This document shows positions 1 to 5,778 of a DNA stretch of 6,260 bases, in pieces. A program made the translations under genes and the position numbers. Source of the DNA: Allobrachymonas sp. (GTDB lineage Bacteria; Pseudomonadota; Gammaproteobacteria; Burkholderiales; Burkholderiaceae_C); contig JAAUOI010000191.1 of assembly GCA_012036375.1 (NCBI GenBank), positions 1 to 6,260 of the forward strand, in the 5' to 3' direction. The notes beneath the pieces were generated by a model, which searched no databases, was not told the origin of the DNA, and saw only the letters and a program-made list of their open reading frames with translations. Within the stretch, counting starts at the first letter, position 1. Every line of letters starts with the position of its first letter.

Positions 1-1
1 A

Positions 2-1212
2 GGCAGTGGTAAGACGCTCATTGCACGGGCAGTTGCAAACGAGACTGGTGCCTTCTTCTTCTTGATCAATGGACCAGAGATCATGAGCAAGCTGGCCGGT
101 GAGTCAGAGAGTAACCTGCGCAAGGCCTTTGAGGAGGCAGAGAAGAACGCACCCAGCATCATTTTCATCGATGAGATTGATTCGATTGCGCCAAAGCGTG
201 AGAAGACCAACGGCGAGGTGGAACGCCGAATCGTCTCACAGGTGAGCTTCCGTGCTTCTTTCACGTCTGCTAAAACCGTGTGCAGCAGGATTGCTTTGGG
301 TCGTCTTCTTGCATGCATGCAAATGTATCTCACACGGGGTCGGCATGTGCCCATTCTGGCTGGGCTTCAGATCCTCGGTTGCCACTGTTGCACTGACATA
401 GTACTCAGTAAGCGCTTTGCCAGTGCCCTCCAATCAGACAGCCAGCCAACTCACCCAAGTCTTCCATGGTTGATAATTCAATACACTGTCAGCCTGCTGA
501 TGGGTTGTTTGGCAGCTGTGCAGTGGTTTGTGGCACTCTGTGCTCCTCATGCAGTCCTTCACACGTTCTCAATTGTAGCTCCTACAATGTTTCCACTGTT
601 GGCTTCAGCTGTTGCCGGGAACAGTGCTGGTCTGTTCTACCCAACAATGAGGTCAACCTTGACCCTGCTCCCTCCTCTTGAGATACATGAATGCTGGGAT
701 GTTGCAACACCAGACTAATGCTGCAGCTGCTCACTCTGATGGACGGGCTGAAGTCTCGCAGCCATGTGATCGTGATGGGCGCCACCAACCGCCCCAACAG
801 CATCGACCCCGCTCTGCGTCGCTTCGGGCGCTTCGACAGAGAGGTGGACATCGGCGTGCCCGACGAGGTGGGCAGGCTGGAGGTAATGCGCATCCACACT
901 CGCAATATGAAGCTCGATGACAATGTGGACTTGGAGCAGGTCACTCGTGAAACCCACGGGTGTGCTGTCCTGGGTTCTTGGGTGCTGTACATGCTTCCAG
1001 CCACCCCAACATGGCTCCTCTTCGCATCAATCCCGTACCTCTGTCCTGATGTAGGTGTTGCATATCCTCTCAATATTTGATATGTGGAGCATGCGTGCAG
1101 GTATGTCGGCGCAGATCTTGCAGCTCTGTGCACAGAGGCTGCACTGCAGTGCATTAGGGAGAAGATGGATGTTATCGACTTAGAGGATGATGAGATCGAC
1201 GCTGCTGTCCTC
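2..1212 (+). CDS. CDC48: CDC48/p97 (VCP) AAA ATPase, D1 domain, three exons, both ends missing
   Basis: CDC48 is a hexameric ATPase that unfolds ubiquitylated proteins in the cytosol and nucleus. The coding parts are 2-241, 727-959 and from 1101 to about 1212. Exon 1 opens inside Walker A (GSGKTLIARAVANETG), followed by INGPEIMSKLAGESESNLRK, Walker B IIFIDEID (158-181) and GEVERRIVSQ. Exon 2 carries LLTLMDGLK, the sensor-1 stretch GATNRPNSIDPALRR (from 778) and the arginine-finger stretch RFGRFDRE (820-843). Exon 3 reads YVGADLAALCTEAALQCIRE and then MDVIDLEDDEIDAAVL. Joining the exons keeps one frame (phase 0, then phase 2). GSGKT, APSIIFIDEIDSIAPKREK and CIREKMDVIDLEDD resemble plant and green-algal CDC48 more than animal p97, from memory. 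The N domain, D1-D2 linker and D2 are absent. After DAAVL the expected NSMAVT-like text is replaced by unrelated bacterial sequence, so the gene is cut by an assembly joint. Confidence 0.93.
242..726 (+). other. Spliceosomal intron 1 of CDC48 (485 bases)
   Basis: The intron begins GTGAGC directly after the CAG codon that ends exon 1, and ends GCTGCAG before CTGCTCACTCTG. Removing it restores IVSQ-LLTLMDG, the conserved CDC48 text. A CTAAT stretch at 714-718 matches the CTRAY branch-point consensus, but lies only about 9 bases from the acceptor, so it may not be the branch site used. The stretch holds no convincing gene: the open frames across it have no recognisable protein character. It contains a perfect 14-base palindrome, TTGCATGCATGCAA, at 309-322, with no evident role. 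Confidence 0.9.
960..1100 (+). other. Spliceosomal intron 2 of CDC48 (141 bases)
   Basis: The donor is CACGG|GTGTGC and the acceptor is GCGTGCAG|GTATGTC. The split codon GG+G followed by TAT rebuilds ETHG-YVGADLAAL, which is highly conserved in CDC48. The intron contains in-frame stop codons, so it must be removed for the protein to continue. The exact boundaries follow from the protein match and the GT-AG rule. Confidence 0.88.
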
Positions 1213-1287
1213 CAGCGGATGCGCGAGCATTCCGAGTTCGTCCGAGATGGCGAGGCCGATGCGGGCTTCGCCGTGGTCGATGCCGGC
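1210..1287 (-). CDS. ruvX: RuvX/YqgF Holliday-junction resolvase homologue, N-terminal fragment
   Basis: RuvX (YqgF) is a small RNase H-fold protein, described as a Holliday-junction resolvase homologue and also tied to 16S rRNA 5' processing. Read on the minus strand, 1287 down to 1210 gives AGIDHGEARIGLAISDELG followed by MLAHPLE. This matches the family's N-terminus: GID with the first catalytic Asp (codon 1278-1276), the RIG(L/V)A-SD strand, and A-PLE. About 26 residues are present of a usual 130-150. The gene stops at the joint with CDC48 near 1212, where the minus-strand reading turns into antisense CDC48. No start codon is in frame just upstream. A GTG at 1292-1290 would be in frame if one base were missing between 1288 and 1287, so a sequencing deletion there is possible. 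Codons are strongly G/C-ending, unlike region A. The source is an unidentified high-GC bacterium. Confidence 0.68.
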
Positions 1288-1479
1288 TGCACCTGGCTCA
1301 ACGTGCTGCAAGCTACCCTGCCGTCGCAGACGCCGCCCGTGCTCACCGGCCTGCAGGGGCTCTCGGTCGGCGGCACGCTCGTGCTCGTCTCGCACGACTA
1401 TCGCCAGATCGACGGCGAAGGCCGCGACCGCCTGCGGTTGCGCCCGCGACCAAGGAGGCTGCCCCCTGGTCCAATCGGC
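1288..1479 (+). other. Unassigned high-GC bacterial stretch, open on the plus strand
   Basis: I do not recognise a gene here. The plus-strand frame is open throughout and heavily G/C at third positions. It reads TWLNVLQATLPSQTPPVL and then TGLQGLSVGGTLVLVSHDYR, where GGTLVLVS vaguely recalls a late strand of a Rossmann-type methyltransferase, which is too little to assign. No start codon with a ribosome site is visible, and the same frame runs on into the TPR-like piece and back into the ruvX antisense, so it is probably only part of a gene or a non-coding shadow. Near its end, 1449-1470 forms an imperfect dyad (ACCAAGGAGG against CCCCCTGGT) that could be a hairpin or mark another joint. Confidence 0.35.
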
Positions 1480-1656
1480 CGTTTCGAGAAACCCGTTCCC
1501 GCGTTCGCCTCCTACAATCTGGAGGTTCAATATTATCCGCGCTTCGCGACCGCCTATTTCGATCGCGGCATCGTGCTGCACAGCGTCGGCGTGCTCGATC
1601 GTCCATTGACCGACATTGCCCCGGTCAAGCGCGCCGCGGATCCGAAGAAGACGAAG
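1480..1656 (+). CDS. TPR-like protein fragment, high-GC bacterial
   Basis: The plus-strand frame gives ASYNLEVQYYPRFATAYFDR and then GIVLHSVGVLDRPLTDIA, VKRAADPKK. The spacing of YP-RFA-AY-DRG, a Gly seven residues later, then LDR and a closing DP resembles one tetratricopeptide repeat (helix A AYFDRGIVLHSVG, helix B DRPLTDIAPVKRA). A Pro stands at the helix-B position that is normally Ala. TPR units are protein-interaction scaffolds, and no partner can be inferred from one repeat. Codons are strongly G/C-ending, which suggests an alphaproteobacterium or another high-GC species. Neither a start nor a stop belonging to this gene is seen: the frame passes straight into the PanB N-terminus, so its right border, somewhere between about 1640 and 1675, is a guess. 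Confidence 0.35.
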
Positions 1657-1657
1657 A

Positions 1658-2488
1658 ATGCCGCACCGGCGCCGCGCAAGCCGCTGTCGCTGCCGCGTTT
1701 GGCCGAGATGCGCGCGCGCGGTGAAAAATCAGCATGCTCACCGCCTACGACGCGACCTTTGCCAGCGTGATGGATGCTGCGGGGTGGATTGCATTTTGGT
1801 GGGCGATTCGCTGGGTATGGTCTGCCAAGGGCTGCCGAGCACGGTGCATGTGAGCTTGGAGACCATGTGTTATCACGTAGAAAGCGTCTGGCGCGGGCTG
1901 CAGCGCAGCAATGGCACGACTTGGCTGATTGGCGATTTGCCTTTTGGCAGCTATCACGAGAGCAAGGAGCAGGCTTTGCGCAGCGCCACTGCGCTCATGC
2001 AGGCGGGGGCGCACATGGTCAAGCTCGAAGGTGGCGGCTGGACGGCGGAGGTGGTGCGCTTTCTGGTGGAGCGCGGCATCCCGGTGTGCGCGCATTTGGG
2101 GCTCACGCCGCAAACTGTGCATGCGTTGGGCGGCTACCGGGTGCAGGGCAAAGGCGATGAAGCGGCGGCCACCTTGCGCCGTCATGCGCACGAGCTGCAA
2201 GATGCGGGGGCGCAGATGCTGGTGCTGGAGATGGTGCCGCATGCATTGGCTACTTCACTCACGGACGAGTTGAAGACCTGCCACACGATTGGCATTGGCG
2301 CAGGCAATGGCTGCGCGGGGCAGGTGCTGGTATTGCATGACATGCTGGGCATCAACCTTGGGCGCATGCCCAAGTTCGTGCACAATTTTTTGGCGGAAAC
2401 GCAGGGCGATGTGAAGCAGGCGTTTGCGAATTACGTGAGTGCCGTGAAAAACGGTGCGTTTCCAGACAATGCCAAGCATGCTTGGTGA
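1658..2488 (+). CDS. panB: 3-methyl-2-oxobutanoate hydroxymethyltransferase (PanB), frame broken twice by homopolymer deletions
   Basis: PanB adds a hydroxymethyl group from 5,10-methylene-THF to alpha-ketoisovalerate, the first committed step of pantothenate synthesis in the cytosol. The N-terminus (RKPLSLPRLAEMRARGEK) lies in one frame, a short SMLTAYDATFASVMDAAG in a second, and the rest from VDCILVGDSLGMV in a third. Adding one A to the run at 1724-1728 and one G to the run at 1781-1784 gives one continuous protein. Family residues are present: Asp of GDSLG, Asp of GDLPFGSY, Glu of KLEGGGW (metal ligands in E. coli PanB) and the catalytic Glu of VLEMVP. IGIGAG, LVLHDMLGI and PKFVHNF also follow the family, and it ends NAKHAW as in Comamonadaceae. 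The start is unclear: the ATG at 1658 would need one more base to be in frame, and the joint to region B is close. panC follows after 34 bases, so they form an operon. Confidence 0.9.
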   Translation: MPHRRRASRCRCRVWPRCARAVKNQHAHRLRRDLCQRDGCCGVDCILVGDSLGMVCQGLPSTVHVSLETMCYHVESVWRGLQRSNGTTWLIGDLPFGSYHESKEQALRSATALMQAGAHMVKLEGGGWTAEVVRFLVERGIPVCAHLGLTPQTVHALGGYRVQGKGDEAAATLRRHAHELQDAGAQMLVLEMVPHALATSLTDELKTCHTIGIGAGNGCAGQVLVLHDMLGINLGRMPKFVHNFLAETQGDVKQAFANYVSAVKNGAFPDNAKHAW

Positions 2489-2510
2489 GTTTTAAATTTC
2501 AGATGTTCAG

Positions 2511-2516
2511 GGAGAG
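2511..2516 (+). promoter_or_regulatory. Ribosome binding site of panC
   Basis: GGAGAG lies 6 bases before the ATG at 2523 and fixes that start. The resulting N-terminus (MKICKTIDEL) has the length expected before the PTMGNLH motif. Confidence 0.6.
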
Positions 2517-2522
2517 TAACGA

Positions 2523-3366
2523 ATGAAGATTTGCAAAACCATTGACGAGCTGCTTACTACGCTAGACGGTAAAAGAAGTGCCTTCGTGCCCACGATGGGA
2601 AATTTGCACAGTGGCCACATCGCGCTCATGAAGATGGCCGTGCAACACAAGCAAAGCGGCAAAGCAGACACCACCGTGGCCAGCATTTTCGTCAACCGCC
2701 TGCAATTTTTGCCGCATGAAGACTTTGACAGCTACCCACGCACCTTCGAGCCCGATTGTGCGCAGCTTGAAGCTGCTGGCTGCGACGTGGTGTTTGCGCC
2801 GCTGGAAAAAGATATGTATCCCGAGCCGCAGGGCTACAAAGTGCATCCACCCGCCGGTCTCGCCGATATTCTGGAAGGCCAGTTCCGCCCCGGATTTTTC
2901 GTGGGCGTGAGCACCGTCGTGGCCAAGCTGTTCCATATCGTGCAGCCGCGCATCGCCATTTTGGCAAAAAGATTATCAGCAGCTCATGGTGATACGCAAC
3001 ATGGTGCGTGAAATGGCCATGCCCATCGAGATCATCGGCCACGAGACAGAGCGTGCGGCAGATGGTTTGGCGCTCAGTTCACGCAACGGCTATTTGAGCG
3101 AAGCCGAGCGTCAAGAGGCCGTGCAACTGTCCCTCGCGCTCAAAGCCTTGATTGCACAGCACGCCAGTCACCCAGACCAGCTAGCTGCATTGGAGGCAAA
3201 GGCAGTTGAGCAACTCAACGCCCGAGGCTGGCAAACCGACTATCTCACACTGCGCCGCCGCAGCGATTTGCAAGCGCCTACCGCGCAAGACAGCGCAGGT
3301 TCGTTGGTCGCCTTGGGTGCTTCACGCCTAGGCAAAACCCGCTTGATCGACAACTTAGAATGCTGA
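2523..3366 (+). CDS. panC: Pantothenate synthetase (PanC), frame broken in the middle by two homopolymer deletions
   Basis: PanC joins pantoate and beta-alanine using ATP (through pantoyl-adenylate) to make pantothenate, the step that uses PanB-derived pantoate. The corrected protein is 281 residues, against about 280 for the family. It shows PTMGNLHSGH (23-32, with the HIGH-type HSGH), SIFVNRLQF (54-62, the wording used in Burkholderiales), YPRTFEPDC, EGQFRPGFFVGVSTVVAKLF, and GLALSSRNGYL, the KMSKS-equivalent. The frame shifts at 2959-2970: the sequence has four T then GGC then five A, where the family needs ATT TTT GGC AAA AAA GAT (FGKKDYQQL, from residue 147). One T and one A are missing. 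Upstream codons run in one frame to 2960 and downstream codons in another to the stop at 3364-3366. Without correction the product would end early at about 162 residues. It forms an operon with panB. Confidence 0.93.
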
Positions 3367-3377
3367 TTTCAGCATTC
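3358..3377 (+). repeat. Perfect inverted repeat overlapping the panC stop codon
   Basis: GAATGCTGA and TCAGCATTC are exact reverse complements separated by TT. The stem can form an 8 bp hairpin with a 4-base loop, and includes the panC TGA. No T-run follows, so it is not a standard intrinsic terminator. It may end or stabilise the panBC transcript, which is inference. Confidence 0.5.
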
Positions 3378-3451
3378 CGTTCACTATCAATACCATAGCA
3401 CTTCGCGCATATTCCATGCCGGCTAGAGGCCGATTTCTCTTTAAAATTGAA

Positions 3452-3473
3452 AGGTGTTACCATCTTAGCACCT
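3452..3473. promoter_or_regulatory. Imperfect 22-bp palindrome upstream of the RHH antitoxin, probable operator
   Basis: AGGTG and CACCT arms flank a centre that is also partly symmetric (the pattern is AGGTG-n-TA-nn-AT-nn-TA-n-CACCT, 16 of 22 positions symmetric). It ends 24 bases before the antitoxin ATG. A TAAAAT at 3442-3447 is one base off the -10 consensus and would place the transcription start near 3454, inside the palindrome. No good -35 is seen. RHH antitoxins commonly repress their own promoters by binding such sites, so autoregulation is inferred here. Confidence 0.45.
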
Positions 3474-3497
3474 CAAAGCCTTTTTGGAGCCGCATTC

Positions 3498-3824
3498 ATG
3501 ACGACAACCACCTCACTCAAACTGCCTGAAGAACTCAAAGCGCAAATCGCCGAAGCCGCCAAACAAGAAGGCAAAACTGCGCACGCTTTGATGGTTGAGA
3601 CGCTGCAAACCGCAATGAATGAAACACGTCTGCGCAATCAGTTTTATCAAGAGGCGCTTGAGGCTTACGAAGAGACCAAAGCATCCAATATCTGCTACAG
3701 CCACGAAGAAATGACGAAATGGATGCGCGCACGAATTCGCGGCGATAAAACTGTGCAGCCCACACCGCAAGCCTACGATCCAAGCAAGCCCATGCGACCA
3801 GAACTCTTGAAGAATCGCCGCTAG
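3498..3824 (+). CDS. Ribbon-helix-helix (CopG-type) antitoxin
   Basis: This is the antitoxin of a type II module. It neutralises the toxin encoded one base downstream and probably represses the shared promoter. The 108-residue protein begins MTTTTSLKLPEELKAQIAEA and continues AKQEGKTAHALMVETLQTAM: a short polar strand and two helices, as in RHH DNA-binding domains (about residues 5-40). The remaining part (RLRNQFYQEALEAYEETKAS and on to the Arg-rich end) is hydrophilic and would be the toxin-binding part. The ATG at 3498 is preferred over the in-frame TTG at 3447 because GGAG lies at 3486-3489 with suitable spacing and because the RHH strand begins right after it. The exact subfamily is not identified. 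Confidence 0.8.
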   Translation: MTTTTSLKLPEELKAQIAEAAKQEGKTAHALMVETLQTAMNETRLRNQFYQEALEAYEETKASNICYSHEEMTKWMRARIRGDKTVQPTPQAYDPSKPMRPELLKNRR

Positions 3825-3825
3825 C

Positions 3826-4125
3826 ATGGCTACGATCAACTACACGCAAGCATTCAAAACCGATGTAGAAAGATTGTTAGATTTTTTATTGACCAGTCAT
3901 CCAGAAGATGCAGACGGTCTTTTAGAAATCATCATTGATGGGCTTGAAACGCTGAAACACCATCCGCGAATTGGCAGAATTTACAGCAATGGCTTGCGAG
4001 AGCTGGTCATTTCCAGAGGCAAATCAGGCTATTTAGCGCTTTACGAATACAACCCCATACTAGATCGCGTTGATATTTTAAGAATTCGTCATCAGCGTGA
4101 ATCTGGCTACCGCCCCATCGAATAA
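3826..4125 (+). CDS. ParE/RelE-superfamily toxin
   Basis: This is the toxin partner of the RHH antitoxin: the ATG begins one base after the antitoxin stop, so they are translated together. The 99-residue protein has the ParE/RelE layout: INYTQAFKTDVERLLDFLL, a second helix (DADGLLEIIIDGLETLKHHP), then GRIYSNGLRELVISRGKSGY and a final strand block LALYEYNPILDRVDILRIRH followed by QRESGY. The LRELVI-GYLALY-VDILRIRH-ESGY pattern is standard for the ParE-like branch. ParE toxins poison DNA gyrase and RelE toxins cut mRNA on the ribosome. The sequence alone does not say which applies, though pairing with an RHH antitoxin leans towards ParE. metZ begins 4 bases after its stop. Confidence 0.85.
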   Translation: MATINYTQAFKTDVERLLDFLLTSHPEDADGLLEIIIDGLETLKHHPRIGRIYSNGLRELVISRGKSGYLALYEYNPILDRVDILRIRHQRESGYRPIE

Positions 4126-4129
4126 AACC

Positions 4130-5350
4130 ATGAAAACCACATCTCAGTCACAACTCCCACCCGGCCTGCACCCCGAAACGCTGGCCGTGCGCACCGCCAT
4201 TCCCCGAAGCCAGTATGGTGAAAACTCCGAAGCCCTGTATCTCACCAGCGGCTATGTGCAGCCTGATGCGCACACTTCTGCGCAACGCTTCTTAGGCGAA
4301 GAAGACGGCTACACCTATGGCCGCGCCGGCAACCCCACGGTCACCAGCTTTGAGATGCGCTTGGCCGCCATAGAGGGCACAGAAAGCTGCATGGCTACCT
4401 CATCGGGCATGTCAGCCATCATGCTCATGATCTTCACGCTGCTGAAATCTGGCGATCATGTGATCATTTCGCAGTCCATGTTTGGCTCCACCATCAAATT
4501 GATTGGTACGGAGTTTGCGCGCTTTGGGGTGGAGTCCTCCATCGTGGCGCAAAGCGATGTGGCGGCTTGGAAAGCGGCTGTGCGCCAGAACACCAAAATT
4601 CTGTTTGCAGAAACGCCCACCAATCCACTCACCGATGTGTGCGACATTCAAGCGCTGGCAGATGTTGCACACAATGCCGGTGCCTTGCTCGCAGTCGATA
4701 ACTGCTTTGCCACACCTGTCTTGCAGCGCCCGATTGAAATGGGTGCAGACATCATCATGCATTCGGGCACGAAGTATCTCGACGGCCAAGGCCGCGTGAT
4801 GGCAGGCGCACTCTGCGCGAGCGAAAAACTCGTCAAAGAAAAATTCCTGCCCGTGATGAAAAACAGCGGTTTGATCCTCGCGCCATTCAACGCCTGGGTA
4901 CTCATCAAAGGCTTAGAGACGCTCGACATCCGCATCCGCGCCCAAAGCGCCAAAGCGCTGGAGATGGCCAAGTGGCTGGAGCAGCAGCCGCAAATCGCGC
5001 GGGTTTACTACCCCAGCTTGCCTAGCCATCCACAGCACGAATTAGCTATGAAGCAAATGTCAGGCAACGGCGGTGCGCTGCTGTCTTTTGACGTGAAGGC
5101 GTCGTCTGCCGAAGAAGCCCGCCAACGCGCCTTCCACGTCCTCGACAGCCTGCAAGTGCTCTCACTGTGCACCAACCTCGGCGACACCAAAACTCTACTC
5201 ACCCACCCCGCCAGCACCTCTCACGGCAAACTCTCCGATGCTCAACGCAGCGCCGCCGGCATCGGCCAAGGCATGATCCGCATGGCCGTCGGCTTGGAGC
5301 ATGTGGGCGATATGCAGGCTGATTTGCTGCACGGTTTGAACACACTGTAA
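4130..5350 (+). CDS. metZ: O-succinylhomoserine sulfhydrylase (MetZ)
   Basis: MetZ is a PLP enzyme of the Cys/Met metabolism family that makes homocysteine directly from O-succinylhomoserine and sulfide, a step in methionine synthesis in the cytosol. The 406-residue protein is complete and unbroken. Seen are YTYGRAGNPT (61-70, phosphate contacts), SSGMSA (91-96), AETPTNP (160-166), VDNCFATP with Asp190 for the pyridine nitrogen, HSGTKYLDGQGR with Lys215 forming the Schiff base, and TLLTHPASTSH near the C-terminus. KYLDGQGRV is typical of MetZ rather than cystathionine gamma-synthase. The ATG at 4130 gives the usual N-terminus (LHPETLAVRTAIPRSQYGEN). A GTG at 4097 is also in frame but lies inside the toxin gene. 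No clear ribosome site precedes the ATG and the toxin stop is 4 bases away, so expression coupled to the toxin gene is likely unless a promoter lies inside that gene. Confidence 0.95.
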   Translation: MKTTSQSQLPPGLHPETLAVRTAIPRSQYGENSEALYLTSGYVQPDAHTSAQRFLGEEDGYTYGRAGNPTVTSFEMRLAAIEGTESCMATSSGMSAIMLMIFTLLKSGDHVIISQSMFGSTIKLIGTEFARFGVESSIVAQSDVAAWKAAVRQNTKILFAETPTNPLTDVCDIQALADVAHNAGALLAVDNCFATPVLQRPIEMGADIIMHSGTKYLDGQGRVMAGALCASEKLVKEKFLPVMKNSGLILAPFNAWVLIKGLETLDIRIRAQSAKALEMAKWLEQQPQIARVYYPSLPSHPQHELAMKQMSGNGGALLSFDVKASSAEEARQRAFHVLDSLQVLSLCTNLGDTKTLLTHPASTSHGKLSDAQRSAAGIGQGMIRMAVGLEHVGDMQADLLHGLNTL

Positions 5351-5357
5351 TCTAGAC

Positions 5358-5778
5358 TTACCGTGAGGGCACTGTAACTTGCGGCATCAGTTCCAGCTTG
5401 GTGGCTCTGCGAGCGAATCTTTTGTCATCAAAAGTAATCAGGCTCGTGCAATGGCTGCTCAAAGCGCAAGTGCAGCGCATCAGCGAAATCGAGCCCTTGC
5501 AAATGATCTTGCAAAGCGCTGAGCACCTCCGTGCTGCGCTCCAGCGTCATATTTTGCAAGCCCGCCAAATGCTGCAAGACACGTGCAAACTGCACTGCGC
5601 TGAAATCATAAAAAGCCCGCATCACCCATTCCAACTCTAGCGTCACAGTCAGCGGCACGAATAAGGCTGGATTCTCTTCAAACACCTTGCGTGCAATCGG
5701 CTGCTGGCGCACAGCCTCTGGATCACTTGGGTCATTTACATAAAACCGTGCAATCACATTGGTGTCTAAACTAATCAT
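5358..5778 (-). CDS. vapC: VapC-type PIN-domain ribonuclease toxin, frame shifted near its C-terminus
   Basis: VapC toxins are PIN-domain RNases that cut tRNA or rRNA when freed from VapB. Reading from 5778: MISLDTNVIARFYVNDPSDP with Asp5, then TLELEWVMRAFYDF with Glu48, then DFADALHL with Asp97 and Asp100. The frame as written then runs into RFEQPLHEPDYF and stops at 5428. One frame over, the expected ending is found: ALSSHCTSLITFDDKRFARR and then ATKLELMPQVTVPSR, stopping at 5360-5358. This carries the fourth acidic site (TFDDKRFARRA). Dropping one base at 5464-5467 restores HLALSSH and a 139-residue protein, the normal VapC length. The shift is probably a sequencing error, but a real inactivating mutation is possible. 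The start overlaps the vapB stop (ATGA). The stop lies 7 bases from the convergent metZ stop. Confidence 0.85.

Noticed and set aside
309..322. TTGCATGCATGCAA palindrome in intron 1 as a regulatory element
   Set aside because: It is a perfect palindrome but made of a simple GCAT repeat, with no second copy or context to support a function.
62..718. Long open frame beginning inside CDC48 exon 1 and running through the intron
   Set aside because: After the CAG at 239-241 the protein loses all CDC48 character. It is exon 1 plus intron read-through.
582..1376. 264-codon open frame on the minus strand
   Set aside because: It crosses two exons, an intron and the chimeric joint. The residues are Ser/Arg/Thr-rich without motifs, typical of an antisense shadow.
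1638..1643. GGATCC as a sign of a cloning linker at the second joint
   Set aside because: A single six-base site in GC-rich DNA is expected by chance. No vector or adaptor sequence is next to it.
1745..2242. 165-codon minus-strand frame opposite panB
   Set aside because: Antisense of a well-supported PanB. His/Arg/Gln-rich with no recognisable domain.
4412..4789. Minus-strand frames opposite metZ
   Set aside because: MetZ is complete and conserved on the plus strand, so these are shadows.
5398..5640. Plus-strand 80-codon frame opposite vapC
   Set aside because: Covers the PIN-domain coding region in antisense, and no ribosome site is present.
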